From CALGLS01 sp047626155 (GTDB lineage: Bacteria; Bacteroidota; Bacteroidia; Chitinophagales; Saprospiraceae): 22,374 bases of DNA. A program made the translations under genes and the position numbers. The stretch lies in the NCBI GenBank assembly GCA_047626155.1, contig JBLHRR010000088.1:1-22374 (forward strand), in the 5' to 3' direction. This document shows positions 6,769-15,716 of the stretch, piece by piece. The notes beneath the pieces were generated by a model that saw only the letters and a program-made list of their open reading frames with translations, was not told the origin of the DNA and did no database searches. Within the stretch, counting starts at the first letter, position 1; the number at the start of each line of letters is the position of its first letter.

Positions 6769-9201
6769 TTACTTTCTCTTCACAACCTTTTCGGTTTCCA
6801 CCATTATTCCATCTACATATAACTGTAGGAAATAAATACCTTCTGTCAGTCCCTCTTCTTCGAAAGTTAATTGGTGATTCCCCGAAGCAATATCTGCCAG
6901 TGCCTTCGTCCGAAGTGTTTGCCCCAAAGCATTAACCAACTGGAGAGACAAATGCTCCGCAGGCTGCGAAAGATTTACACGAGCTACTAAAGATTCCTTG
7001 AACGGATTTGGGAAAACTCGGAAGTCATTGACGATGGCCTTTCCTTCTAGTGCAGAAGTATTGTCCGCCACCACTGCGTTTACCTCTAGGTCATCAAAAT
7101 AAAAACCATCGAATTCAACAAATCCATCTGAAACAATTCTAAAACCCAGGATTACTTTTTCGCCCAGACAATCGTTCAAGTCTATCTCTTCCAAGACCCA
7201 GTCCGTTTGAGTACCGTCATATAATGGTTCGCCCTCGTCCTGGTCTCCATTTCCTATCTTGGTATATTTTCCACATAAAGCATTGAAGGTAGCACCGCCA
7301 TTTGTCGAAGCCATCACCTGCACATAATCGTATGCTGCTTCGATGGCCCATTTAGCATGGAATGTTAAGATTGCTTGCGTTGCATTTTCCAAATCAATTT
7401 CCTCTTGTAGTATTATTGTTGAATTTATATTTCCATCATAATCACCATTTGGTGAATCGGTAATACTTGAAGGACTCGAAACGAAATCAGCGGTAGTGGT
7501 TGCCCAACCATTGCTCACTGTCCATAAGCCCGTATCTGCTCCGTCCTCTGAAAAGATGTTGGTTATGTCTCCGGCTAAAAATGTCTTATCCAAGGTGTCA
7601 GATAGTACAAACAATCCATTATCTACTTCTACTAAAAAACGAATAATTTCGCCATCCACTGCATCATTGGAAACAGTGTAATCAAAGGCTATATTTTCTT
7701 CCTCTAAATGATCCAATGACCATGAATTATTATTGTTAGGTGTTACCGTTACCTTTGTTCCAATTCCGGTTACGTTTAATGTGAGGTCTCCTGTTTGCAA
7801 TCCGTATTTCTTGATCGCCATATCCAGTGTACCTTCATAGGCTGTGATATTATTGCTACTATTTTGTTCTGCAGCTTCACCATAGTTGAGCAATAAGTGA
7901 GCGGTTGTCAGATTTTGCAAAAGCGTTGATTTATTCAATTCATCAATAGCGGACTGAGGGGGCCAAAAACCAAAGTTACCAGGGCCAACTTCAGGGGTCA
8001 TAGAAAAAATCCGAGGCTTAGTTGTCGTTTCTCCATACATCCAATCATCACTGTCTCCGTTCACTGTGTAGCCAACGGTTTCCGTTCCAGTACCTGCTAG
8101 GAAATTATTTTCTTTAGTCATAACATCTGCGAAAGCAGAAAAGGTAGGATCATCATTAGTTACTTGATCACTGTATCCCCATGGATAAATCAGTAGGTTT
8201 CCAAAAGAGTGGTAATTTAAAGTAATTTGAAATTCATGCAAATTGCAAAAATCTCTTACCGCTTGAGTTTCTGGTTCTGAAAAACTGGAAGGCCCCCTGT
8301 AGGTTTGATTGCCAGTCTCGGGAGAAGAACCGGTATCATCAAAACCCCATTCAAAACCATAGTTTCTATTCAAGTCTACCCCAAAAGTTCCGTCGTCATT
8401 ATCTCTTCTGTTTTTTCTCCAGAGGCCTCCTCCATTGGGGTCTGTCGTTTCATTATAAATATAACCATCTGGATTAACGCAGGGCATAAAATACATTTCC
8501 GTATTGTCAACCAAGTATTTCACTTCTGGATTGGTTTCATAATTTTCCAATAAATACCAGAGATAAAAAACGAGCTGTGATACACTATTTGCTTCTCTCG
8601 CGTGATGAGCTGCGTTGTAAAATACTTCAGGTTCATCTTCTTCCACATTTGGATTGTCAGATAATCGCAACCAGTAAATCGGACGACCTTCGTGAGTTGT
8701 AATATTCTCAACAGGTTCTTTTGCAGAAATTAAATTTGGATAAAGTGCAGCCATCTCGTCCAACTCCGTCAACAATTCATCATAAGTATAATAACCGCCC
8801 ATAGAACCAAACTCATAATTAGCGGGAGTCACGTAATCATAAGCCGGACCTACTCCAGCTCCACAATCACCACCACTTCTCGCTCCGGCTCCGTGCTCGT
8901 GCCCCTCATGAGAATGCCCCTCATTTTGAGCAATGTAGTAAGCTTGTACATCTTCTATCAGAATCTCAAAGTTGATGTTATTCGCTTTTAATAATGCTAT
9001 TTCCTTTTTTGAAAAGTCATTGATCAGATGTCTCCCCTTTGCATATACGCCATGATCGGCTTCTAATCCAAGCTTTGCAATTGCCGAAATTTTGGTCGTC
9101 GTTAAATCCACCTTCACTCTTGAATACTTCGCTCCGGAATCTTGCCCAGTTAACAAAAAGCTATAAAAAAAGATGATAAATACGCTTGTAAATACTTTCA
9201 T
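6769..9201 (-). CDS. Secreted M14 zinc carboxypeptidase with T9SS domain
   Basis: An 810-residue exported metallopeptidase. The signal peptide covers residues 1-19. A short pro-region ends in a histidine-rich linker (GHSHEGHEHG, about 95-104). The M14 catalytic domain (about 130-440) contains the zinc ligands H200 and E203 in HARE, the third ligand H331 in NYHSFGNLLIYPWGY, and the catalytic E404 in SMTPEVGPG. DLNRNYGFEW and VNPDGY are also typical of the family. After a small beta-sandwich, a galactose-binding/MAM-like jelly-roll (about 545-715, ending DGFYFDDLEV) precedes a C-terminal T9SS sorting domain (PNPF at 731-734, ending VETEKVVKRK). Expected function: removal of C-terminal residues from peptides outside the cell or on its surface. 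All catalytic residues are intact. It is a single transcription unit, divergent from the gene at 9531. Confidence 0.96.
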   Translation of the reverse strand: MKVFTSVFIIFFYSFLLTGQDSGAKYSRVKVDLTTTKISAIAKLGLEADHGVYAKGRHLINDFSKKEIALLKANNINFEILIEDVQAYYIAQNEGHSHEGHEHGAGARSGGDCGAGVGPAYDYVTPANYEFGSMGGYYTYDELLTELDEMAALYPNLISAKEPVENITTHEGRPIYWLRLSDNPNVEEDEPEVFYNAAHHAREANSVSQLVFYLWYLLENYETNPEVKYLVDNTEMYFMPCVNPDGYIYNETTDPNGGGLWRKNRRDNDDGTFGVDLNRNYGFEWGFDDTGSSPETGNQTYRGPSSFSEPETQAVRDFCNLHEFQITLNYHSFGNLLIYPWGYSDQVTNDDPTFSAFADVMTKENNFLAGTGTETVGYTVNGDSDDWMYGETTTKPRIFSMTPEVGPGNFGFWPPQSAIDELNKSTLLQNLTTAHLLLNYGEAAEQNSSNNITAYEGTLDMAIKKYGLQTGDLTLNVTGIGTKVTVTPNNNNSWSLDHLEEENIAFDYTVSNDAVDGEIIRFLVEVDNGLFVLSDTLDKTFLAGDITNIFSEDGADTGLWTVSNGWATTTADFVSSPSSITDSPNGDYDGNINSTIILQEEIDLENATQAILTFHAKWAIEAAYDYVQVMASTNGGATFNALCGKYTKIGNGDQDEGEPLYDGTQTDWVLEEIDLNDCLGEKVILGFRIVSDGFVEFDGFYFDDLEVNAVVADNTSALEGKAIVNDFRVFPNPFKESLVARVNLSQPAEHLSLQLVNALGQTLRTKALADIASGNHQLTFEEEGLTEGIYFLQLYVDGIMVETEKVVKRK

Positions 9202-9530
9202 AAAGGAATACTGTTTTAAATGACAAATAACACTAATGCTAAACTGATTTCTATTCTCGAAGTGCGTTAAATGCTTACACCTCCTTTGTTATACAATAGT
9301 CTGCTTTTCTAACCTTGCACCCCCTATTTTAGTTGTAAAAGTTTATTTAAAAAAAAGACTTATGTAATACAGACAACAAACCGACGGGCATAGACCCTCT
9401 AGAAAATGCCCATCGGTTCTTTCAATGATTAGCACAATCTAACCAAACGATCTCTCGATGATTTCCGTAACTACAGAAACTTAGCTACTTTCACTAAAGT
9501 TTAAATAACTTTTCACCCTAAACACTTAAA
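9202..9530. other. Divergent intergenic region (329 nt)
   Basis: This separates the leftward M14 peptidase from the rightward gene at 9531, so it must hold both promoters. No -33/-7 pair could be placed confidently. It holds the hairpin at 9379-9418, a TTATGTAATACA string at 9360-9371 matching the start of the leader element at 20714, and, on the minus strand, an isolated strong Shine-Dalgarno-like string (9278-9287) with no start codon after it. No coding sequence is evident. Confidence 0.6.
9379..9418. other. Hairpin in the divergent intergenic region
   Basis: Arms AACCGACGGGCAT and ATGCCCATCGGTT pair over 13 positions with one mismatch (C-A on the plus strand, a G-U wobble on the minus strand) around a 14-nt loop. 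It lies 112 nt upstream of the start at 9531, so it cannot terminate either flanking gene. It is more likely a leader structure, an attenuator, or the end of a short unannotated transcript. TTTGTTGTC follows on the minus strand, CTTTC on the plus strand. Confidence 0.5.
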
Positions 9531-10550
9531 ATGACTTCTAAAACTTACTTCAAAGCGCTGGTCCTTACCTTGTTAATCGCAACTAACCTTAATGCTCAAA
9601 ATTTTCCTTACTACTTCAGTATTGATGAGCAACCCTATGTAGAAATTGAAGGCACTGACTTAATCGGAGATACCTGGGATGACCCTGAATTTCAAGTTCC
9701 CATCGGCTTCGAATTTCTATTTCTAGGAGAACCGATTAGTGATTTTTATCAAGTTGGAACCGGTGCTATATTAACTGGAAATTCCGATTTTGATTATTCC
9801 ACTGATGTTGATGCCTTTTCTATTTATGGCTCTGATATTATTGACATAGGCTATGACACTACAACCGTCTCCAGAATCAGCTATGCTTTAGAAGGCAATC
9901 CTGGTAATCAAATTTGTAAAATAGAATGGAAAGATGTTGGATTCTATGAAGACATTATGGACCCTAATCCAACAAATTCGACCCTCAACTTCCAGGCTTG
10001 GTTTTACGAAGGTAGCCATACTATAGAAATCAGATTCGGACCTAATGACATTATACTTCCGGACTCCACCTTCCATGATTTTGGAGGCGATCCTTTTATT
10101 GGTATGTTTGAAGGTATTGACAACAATGCCGAAACAATAGAGAACCTCTACTATATCAGTGGAGCTGAAGGCACTGCTACCGTCACAGACGTAAATGATC
10201 CCTCATTTTACGATCTGGAAGATATTTCTTCCTTGACTTCTAACCCCATCGACGGAAGAGTCTATCGATTTACCACCGCTCCTTTTGTTAATACAAAAGA
10301 GCCGGGCCTTAGCCAATTGGTTAAGATCTATCCAAGTCTTGCTACTGATTTTACTTTGGTAAATATCAACCAACAGAACTTCACAACAGCTAAGATCCAG
10401 ATCATCAATCAACTGGGGCAAACCGTTCTCCAACAAGCTGCACACAGCGGTGCGCAACGACTCGATTTAAGTAATTTCACTTCAGGCACTTACTTCGTTC
10501 GTGTTCAAATAGATGGAGAGGAATTCAGTCAGGCTATCTTGAAACGATAA
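9531..10550 (+). CDS. Secreted T9SS cargo protein, function unknown
   Basis: A 339-residue exported protein. The signal peptide covers residues 1-22 (ends NLNAQ). A beta-rich acidic body spans about 23-255. A T9SS type A sorting domain begins near V264 (VKIYPSLATDF) and ends with FSQAILKR. The body contains an IGFEFLFLGE segment and a CKIEWKDVGFYED...FQAWFYEGSHTIEIRFG segment. This is vaguely like the nidogen-type beta-sandwiches found in secreted Bacteroidota proteins, but I see no catalytic motif and do not assign a family. It is AT-rich like its neighbours and has no Shine-Dalgarno sequence. Likely anchored on or released from the cell surface by T9SS; the role is unknown. Confidence 0.88.
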   Translation: MTSKTYFKALVLTLLIATNLNAQNFPYYFSIDEQPYVEIEGTDLIGDTWDDPEFQVPIGFEFLFLGEPISDFYQVGTGAILTGNSDFDYSTDVDAFSIYGSDIIDIGYDTTTVSRISYALEGNPGNQICKIEWKDVGFYEDIMDPNPTNSTLNFQAWFYEGSHTIEIRFGPNDIILPDSTFHDFGGDPFIGMFEGIDNNAETIENLYYISGAEGTATVTDVNDPSFYDLEDISSLTSNPIDGRVYRFTTAPFVNTKEPGLSQLVKIYPSLATDFTLVNINQQNFTTAKIQIINQLGQTVLQQAAHSGAQRLDLSNFTSGTYFVRVQIDGEEFSQAILKR

Positions 10551-10575
10551 TAGCCTTGGTCGAAAAAATACTCAC

Positions 10576-10646
10576 TTCTCACTAGCTCCGAATTCGAAGT
10601 TCACCGCCAAAACAACAAAGGACTTAATTTTCGGAGCTAGTGAGAA
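10576..10646. terminator. Long hairpin between convergent genes
   Basis: A perfect 17-bp inverted repeat (arms 10576-10592 and 10630-10646) with a 37-nt loop that can extend the stem by AAGT/ACTT pairing. It begins 25 nt after the stop of the gene at 9531. On the minus strand T6 follows about 9 nt after the stem; on the plus strand there is no T-tract. It could serve both convergent transcripts. A smaller hairpin, CCAC-AAAA-GTGG, follows at 10669-10680. Confidence 0.55.
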
Positions 10647-10707
10647 TACCCAGCAATAAATAAACGCTCCACAAAAGTGGAAAGGAGTCAACTAAAGCTA
10701 ACCCCCA

Positions 10708-10869
10708 ATGATCTATTCCATCCCTCCAGACATAACCGGCAGCTACTACGATCTTTCCACTCCCTTGACCTTGCTCGTTTTTTTTCTAATACTTTGCTAT
10801 GAGGATCACCGACGAAAGTTCCCTACGGCAGCTTGGCTATTAAGTCTTGCCATTGTGGTTACGCTTTGA
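10708..10869 (+). CDS. Candidate small membrane protein (53 residues)
   Basis: This reading frame starts at ATG 10708 and ends at TGA 10867-10869. The protein starts MIYSIPPDITGSYYDL and has two hydrophobic segments, about residues 20-31 (LTLLVFFLILCY) and 40-53 (TAAWLLSLAIVVTL). They are joined by a charged turn, EDHRRKF: a helical-hairpin topology. An in-frame stop at 10699-10701 fixes this as the first ATG. AAAGGAG occurs at 10681-10687 but is too far upstream (about 20 nt) for a normal ribosome site. The gene is convergent with the SulP transporter, 21 nt from its stop. It could be a chance frame; the clean amphipathic layout and uninterrupted length in an AT-rich spacer favour a real gene. 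Confidence 0.42.
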   Translation: MIYSIPPDITGSYYDLSTPLTLLVFFLILCYEDHRRKFPTAAWLLSLAIVVTL

Positions 10870-10890
10870 ATTTGAGTGACCATTTTCTAA

Positions 10891-12618
10891 TCAATCTGAG
10901 TTGGATTGAAGGGCATCTCGTAGCCAGTCTTTACCGACATCCGAATCAGGGTTTCGCAAGTCCGTGATCGCCTGATGGATTTCCAGGTATAGGTTTTTCT
11001 CGCCAAGTCGTTCCATCAAACCTTCTTTGGCGATGCGATCTCTAACTGGGCCCCGCAGTCCGGATATATAAAACGGAAGCTTTCTCTTTTTTAGAAAATT
11101 AAACACTTCCTCCAAAGCATGAACACCGGTGCTGTCTATATCATGTATATTACTGGTATCGAGTAAAAAGAACTGAAGCTTGGATTCCTGCGCTACGATT
11201 TCCTGAATTCGATCCTGAAAAAAAGAAGCGTTAGCAAAATAAAGCTGATCATCAAATCGAATGATTAGTCCCCCGTCTAATCGCTCTGCAGTCTCGTACC
11301 TATCTATATTTCTATAAATATTTGTATCTGGCAACTTCCCTAATATCGCCATGTGTGGTTTAGTACTCTTGTACAAAATTACTACAATTGATAACAATAC
11401 ACCTGCGAACACGCCCTCTTCAATACCCAAAACCAAGGTTGCCACAAATGTAGTTAGCATCATCATAAAGTCGCTCCGATGCGTATGCCAGAGTGCCACT
11501 GCTTCCTCCCACTCAAACAAGCTCCGAACCGATAACAATATAATGGCAGCCAGTACTGCTTTTGGGACATAATAAAACAGAGGCGTTAAAAACAACAAAG
11601 TCATTCCTATAATGATGGCAGTAATAATCGAAGCGAAACCTGAGCTTGCCCCAGATTCATTATTCACGGCAGAACGAGTAAAACTCCCGGAGGTTGGAAT
11701 CGATTGAAAAAAGGCGCCTCCTAGTTTGGAAATCCCCAAAGCGAACAACTCCTGGTCCGGTCGTATTTTGTAATCTCCATGTTTCGCTTGCAAAACTTTA
11801 GCGATCGCTATACTTTCTACGATGCAAATAATGGTAACGGTAGAAACCGTAGGTAATAAAATAGAGATACTCTTCCAGCTCATTTCTGGTGATTGAAAAG
11901 CGGGTAAACCTTGAGGCACTTCTTTAATGATGTCAATCAGCATGACTTCCTCTCCTAGGGCATAAACCAGCACCGCTCCTATTACGGTCACTACCAATGC
12001 ACCTGGAATAGAACGTCTTATTTTTCGTAAAACGACCATTAATAAAATACTTCCAAAACACAGTATAGTAGATAGCGGGTTTGTTTCAGACAAATGCAAA
12101 AAGACATATCGTACTTTCTCATAAGCATAGTCAAAACGCGGAACGGGGAAACCCAGAACATCTTTAAATTGACTGATGGCAATGATAATTGCTGCTGCCG
12201 AAGTAAAACCAATGATAACCGGATGAGAAATAAAGTTGATTAAAAAGCCCAATCTAAACAGACTCAATAATACCTGTGCTACGCCAACCAAAAGTCCCGT
12301 CAGAATAACAAAGCTTACATATTCAGGAGAAAGGGGTTCGGCAATTTTGCTTACGCCTGCTAAAACCAACAAAGCAGAAATGGCTACTGGCCCAATTGAC
12401 ATTTGGCGTGATGTTCCAAAGATTGCATAAAGAAATAAGGGAATCAAACCACCATACAAACCATAAATGGGAGGCATTCCCGCCAACATTGCGTAGGCCA
12501 TTCCTTGTGGCACCAACATAACAGAAACGGTAAGTCCAGCCATAAAATCTTTCCACCAATCCCCTGAAGTGTGGGTGGCAAAAGAATCGAGTATGGGAAT
12601 GAATTTATTTATTTTCAA
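10891..12618 (-). CDS. SulP-family anion transporter with STAS domain
   Basis: A 575-residue SulP/SLC26-type inner-membrane transporter. The signature WWKDFMAGLTVSVMLVPQGMAYA (about 21-43) lies at the first membrane helix and PPIYGLYGG follows. GSFTRSAVNNESGASSG marks the family's core motif. A membrane domain of 10-14 helices runs to about residue 415. A cytoplasmic STAS domain (about 440-560) contains LLDTSNIHDIDSTG, with D487 in the DTS motif and S496 at the usual phosphorylatable position. Family members carry sulfate, bicarbonate or other anions; the substrate cannot be read from sequence. The start codon is TTG (12616-12618). The next in-frame Met (residue 26) would remove part of the conserved first helix, and an in-frame stop lies at 12631-12633. 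No carbonic anhydrase or sulfate-assimilation gene is adjacent. Confidence 0.95.
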   Translation of the reverse strand: MKINKFIPILDSFATHTSGDWWKDFMAGLTVSVMLVPQGMAYAMLAGMPPIYGLYGGLIPLFLYAIFGTSRQMSIGPVAISALLVLAGVSKIAEPLSPEYVSFVILTGLLVGVAQVLLSLFRLGFLINFISHPVIIGFTSAAAIIIAISQFKDVLGFPVPRFDYAYEKVRYVFLHLSETNPLSTILCFGSILLMVVLRKIRRSIPGALVVTVIGAVLVYALGEEVMLIDIIKEVPQGLPAFQSPEMSWKSISILLPTVSTVTIICIVESIAIAKVLQAKHGDYKIRPDQELFALGISKLGGAFFQSIPTSGSFTRSAVNNESGASSGFASIITAIIIGMTLLFLTPLFYYVPKAVLAAIILLSVRSLFEWEEAVALWHTHRSDFMMMLTTFVATLVLGIEEGVFAGVLLSIVVILYKSTKPHMAILGKLPDTNIYRNIDRYETAERLDGGLIIRFDDQLYFANASFFQDRIQEIVAQESKLQFFLLDTSNIHDIDSTGVHALEEVFNFLKKRKLPFYISGLRGPVRDRIAKEGLMERLGEKNLYLEIHQAITDLRNPDSDVGKDWLRDALQSNSD

Positions 12619-12740
12619 AATATTACAGCGTCAGAGCTTGAGTTTATATAATCCTTAAAGTCTGCAAATGTAAGAAATATGGGCCACCTCATAAAATAAA
12701 CGCTATTTCATTAGACTCCCAGAAGCATGGACTATGTTGT

Positions 12741-12778
12741 AAAACCAAAAGGCGGGATACTGTTTCCAGTATCCCGCC
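12741..12778 (-). terminator. Intrinsic terminator of the heme peroxidase gene
   Basis: On the minus strand, GGCGGGATACTG, a GAAA tetraloop, then CAGTATCCCGCC form a perfect 12-bp GC-rich stem. It is followed by TTTTGGTTTT and lies 34 nt after the peroxidase stop codon. A textbook rho-independent terminator. Confidence 0.92.
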
Positions 12779-12812
12779 GCGTTATATTCATCAAAGTGTA
12801 ATGTAAAAATTC

Positions 12813-15716
12813 TTATCTCACCAGTGTCATTTTTCGAGTAGCCGTACCGAATGCTGTTTCTACCTTATAGTATAAAACGCTTCCGCCTCCGGCAACCATA
12901 GAAGGATCAACTTCAATTTGCTGAAACCCTTTTTCGAAACTTGTTGTATTCTTATAAATCAATCGCCCCGTTACATCATTTATAGTGAAGATGACTTCGC
13001 TGTCTCCTGGCAGATTGAAACCGATGAGGCTGTTATTTCTGAATGGGTTTGGTTGATTTTGCAACAAGGTAAATTCATTTCCTAATTCCGCTTCTTTTTC
13101 ACCAAAACGCAAATCAACCGATCTTACTTCATCTATATTTGAAAGAGAATAAGCCTCTGCCGAAACCTTAGTTGAATTGATTGAAATAAAATCGCTTAAG
13201 CGGCCATTCTTTGTTGCTTCAAATTGAAGCGTAAACAATACCTCTGTTCCCAACAATGATCTTGCATCTCCATTCCAACTCGCCAGTAGTTGTCCTTCCT
13301 TTTCCAAATAGTTAAAATTAGAAGCAGACAAAGAAGGCAAGCTCTGAGCATAGACTACATCAAAAGCCAATGCCGAAGGATCTACTTGCAAAGTAAATTG
13401 AAAACCGCCCATTTCGTTTATTTCGCTACTGCGAACAGGAACCTGTATGATTTCTCCCGATTTGAATTCCCGATCTGCGATTTCAAAACTTAGCGTCTCG
13501 TCCGTTTTCACCTCACTTTCATTAGGACCAAATAAGTCTGGATTTGCACTACCATTTATGTCTCCTACTTTTATGGCTACAAAATTCAAATTCTCCAAAA
13601 GGTCACCTGCTGAATCTACGTCTTTCGACTCCGGAAAGTTCTCACCAAGTGGTTGAGTCGGATCATCAAAAATATAATCTGCGTCTACAAATCTCCAGGA
13701 ATTGCTACTTTCAAATTCTGTATCAATAAACAAGATCAACTTTCTAATGGCTAAGACATCGCCTATAGTCACCTCACCATTATTGTTTGCATCAGCCGCA
13801 ATGATCTTATAAGGCGAGTCTAACAATTGAACTTCCAAAATATGTCTGATCGTTTTAATCAAATCATTGGTGGTCACTCCGTTGAGGTGGTTGGTGTTTT
13901 TTGTAGGAGTAACTACATAGTGTGCGCAAGAAGTAGCACCTTCTAACAAGAATGCTCCGTTAGCTGTTGTATTTGCGGTAACGGTACTATTGTCTGATAC
14001 GTCTGTTGCTATTGTTTCTACCCCTTCTATATTTAAGCCATTCCAAGTTTGAATCGCCCCATTGATTTCTGACAAAGGACCATCTGCCATACAAATGGAA
14101 TCGTGTGGCATCGCTTCAAATACATTCTCCTGCATAATGGTCACCTCGGTATTTCGCATGATGATGTCCCGGAAAGTAGTATTCTTAATGGTTTCGATTT
14201 CCCCACCTAAAGAATTGTCATTCTCATAATAAAAACGGTCTCCATCTCGCACCGCTCCAAATTGATCCATCATAATATGCATGATCACTTCACCAAATAA
14301 AGCACCAGGCATGTGTTCTTCTAATAACATTCCTACCCAAGGATCAATGTTATTTACATTACCGTATTGAGCAGCAAGAATATCAACTATAATTGGGTCT
14401 GAACTAAAATCATTGAGATCGGTATAAGCTGTCAATCCCAAATCCGTACGAGCCGTATTAAAAGGTGGAATTCCTCGTTCTCTTCCTCTGTTTATATTAA
14501 TAGCTGCAAGATCAAGACCTCCGACTCCTGAAGTTGGTGGGCCGAACAAGAAGTTACGAACATCATCTACTACTTTCCCATCCATTTCTTGTTCTATTTG
14601 TTCTGCCATCCCTTTAAAGAAAGGATCAAGTCCCATATCTGCTACCAATGAAGGGGTGAAGAAAGCATCTTTCAAAGCTATATCTCCAAGATAATTTCCA
14701 TTGTTGTCTACTGTCCTTAAATTACCATTTAACAAAGTATGCCCGAGTCGGAAAGCTGCAGCAGCGAATATATTCGAAATATTTGGATTCGCTGTAGGGT
14801 TATAACCACTATAGCTCGCTAATTCTATTCCCATGGCAGGTAACCATTCTTCATAAGTAATGGCTTGAATATGTGCATTTACTCGTCGGCGAGATTCTCG
14901 ATACAATTGTGTGTCATCCCAGGTCGGATTCAAACCCTTCAATTCATCACAATAACGATTATGCTCTCTGACAAAAACAGTATGCAAACAAGTTAACAAG
15001 GTGTTTTCATTCGCACGAGTATCACCAGCTATAGCAAGCTTTGTAACAAAAGGGTTTTCATTGTCCATCCCTGGAGCATTAGGATCAATGGGACTATTTA
15101 ACTCTCCATCTATTGTATTGTATGGTAACAAGTTTCCGGCAGATATTTTCAACTTTCCATCTACGAAGCTACGCAACCAAACTGCTCTATCGGTATCTGA
15201 ACCATAAACGTTTGAAGCGTCAAGCCAGGCGGTGAGATTATTACCGTGCTCTCTTGGATTGTTAATATCTGTCCCTGTCCCTGCCATTTCTTGTGAGCGA
15301 GACATATGAATTTGTACATTCGGAAAAATACCTCCGGGGTTAAAATATTCATCTTCAAAATCAATATGAATAGAAGCTGACTCCGTAGGGTCGTTACTCG
15401 TACTAATCATATCGTGATCCGTAAATTGACCGAATACCCATACAAAATCACTGAGGTTCAGTTGATCGAGCAAAGAACTGTCTTGAGCGAATAAAGCATT
15501 ACTAATGACCCGAGGATTAGGCAAACCATTGCCTCCAGGGGCAGAAATTCCATCAGCGTAAGCATGGGAAGTGATTCGAGTCAGCTGTTCTCCTATCGAC
15601 CCCCAATTAGGATTGGATAAATTATTACCGCTGCCATCAATTGTTCTGTACGCCTGGCCATTGGCCATGAATGTTAATGCAGTAAATACAGCTATAGAAA
15701 GTATACGTTTCAACAT
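12813..15716 (-). CDS. Secreted animal-type heme peroxidase with dockerin, cohesin-like and T9SS domains
   Basis: A 967-residue exported enzyme. The signal peptide covers residues 1-20. The peroxidase domain of the myeloperoxidase/peroxidasin superfamily (about 22-545) keeps the catalytic set: Q97, D100 and distal H101 in FGQFTDHDM; R234 and E237 in TRANE, matching the myeloperoxidase pair; proximal H326 in RLGHTLLNG; and ININRGRERGIPPFN. D100 and E237 are the positions that form covalent heme esters in mammalian enzymes. A carboxypeptidase-regulatory-like module (about 555-620) follows. A type I dockerin-like pair of calcium loops spans about 636-725 (ADANNNGEVTIGD and KVGDINGSAN, D719). A cohesin-like beta-sandwich covers about 738-868, and a T9SS sorting domain 885-967 (QPNPF from 888). 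Predicted to oxidise halides or organic substrates with H2O2 outside the cell. Ends at a strong terminator. Confidence 0.96.
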   Translation of the reverse strand: MLKRILSIAVFTALTFMANGQAYRTIDGSGNNLSNPNWGSIGEQLTRITSHAYADGISAPGGNGLPNPRVISNALFAQDSSLLDQLNLSDFVWVFGQFTDHDMISTSNDPTESASIHIDFEDEYFNPGGIFPNVQIHMSRSQEMAGTGTDINNPREHGNNLTAWLDASNVYGSDTDRAVWLRSFVDGKLKISAGNLLPYNTIDGELNSPIDPNAPGMDNENPFVTKLAIAGDTRANENTLLTCLHTVFVREHNRYCDELKGLNPTWDDTQLYRESRRRVNAHIQAITYEEWLPAMGIELASYSGYNPTANPNISNIFAAAAFRLGHTLLNGNLRTVDNNGNYLGDIALKDAFFTPSLVADMGLDPFFKGMAEQIEQEMDGKVVDDVRNFLFGPPTSGVGGLDLAAININRGRERGIPPFNTARTDLGLTAYTDLNDFSSDPIIVDILAAQYGNVNNIDPWVGMLLEEHMPGALFGEVIMHIMMDQFGAVRDGDRFYYENDNSLGGEIETIKNTTFRDIIMRNTEVTIMQENVFEAMPHDSICMADGPLSEINGAIQTWNGLNIEGVETIATDVSDNSTVTANTTANGAFLLEGATSCAHYVVTPTKNTNHLNGVTTNDLIKTIRHILEVQLLDSPYKIIAADANNNGEVTIGDVLAIRKLILFIDTEFESSNSWRFVDADYIFDDPTQPLGENFPESKDVDSAGDLLENLNFVAIKVGDINGSANPDLFGPNESEVKTDETLSFEIADREFKSGEIIQVPVRSSEINEMGGFQFTLQVDPSALAFDVVYAQSLPSLSASNFNYLEKEGQLLASWNGDARSLLGTEVLFTLQFEATKNGRLSDFISINSTKVSAEAYSLSNIDEVRSVDLRFGEKEAELGNEFTLLQNQPNPFRNNSLIGFNLPGDSEVIFTINDVTGRLIYKNTTSFEKGFQQIEVDPSMVAGGGSVLYYKVETAFGTATRKMTLVR

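Noticed and set aside
9278..9287. Strong Shine-Dalgarno-like string on the minus strand (AAAGGAGGTG)
   Set aside because: No start codon follows within range and the M14 start is about 77 nt further on; Bacteroidota rarely rely on such sites. Likely coincidental.
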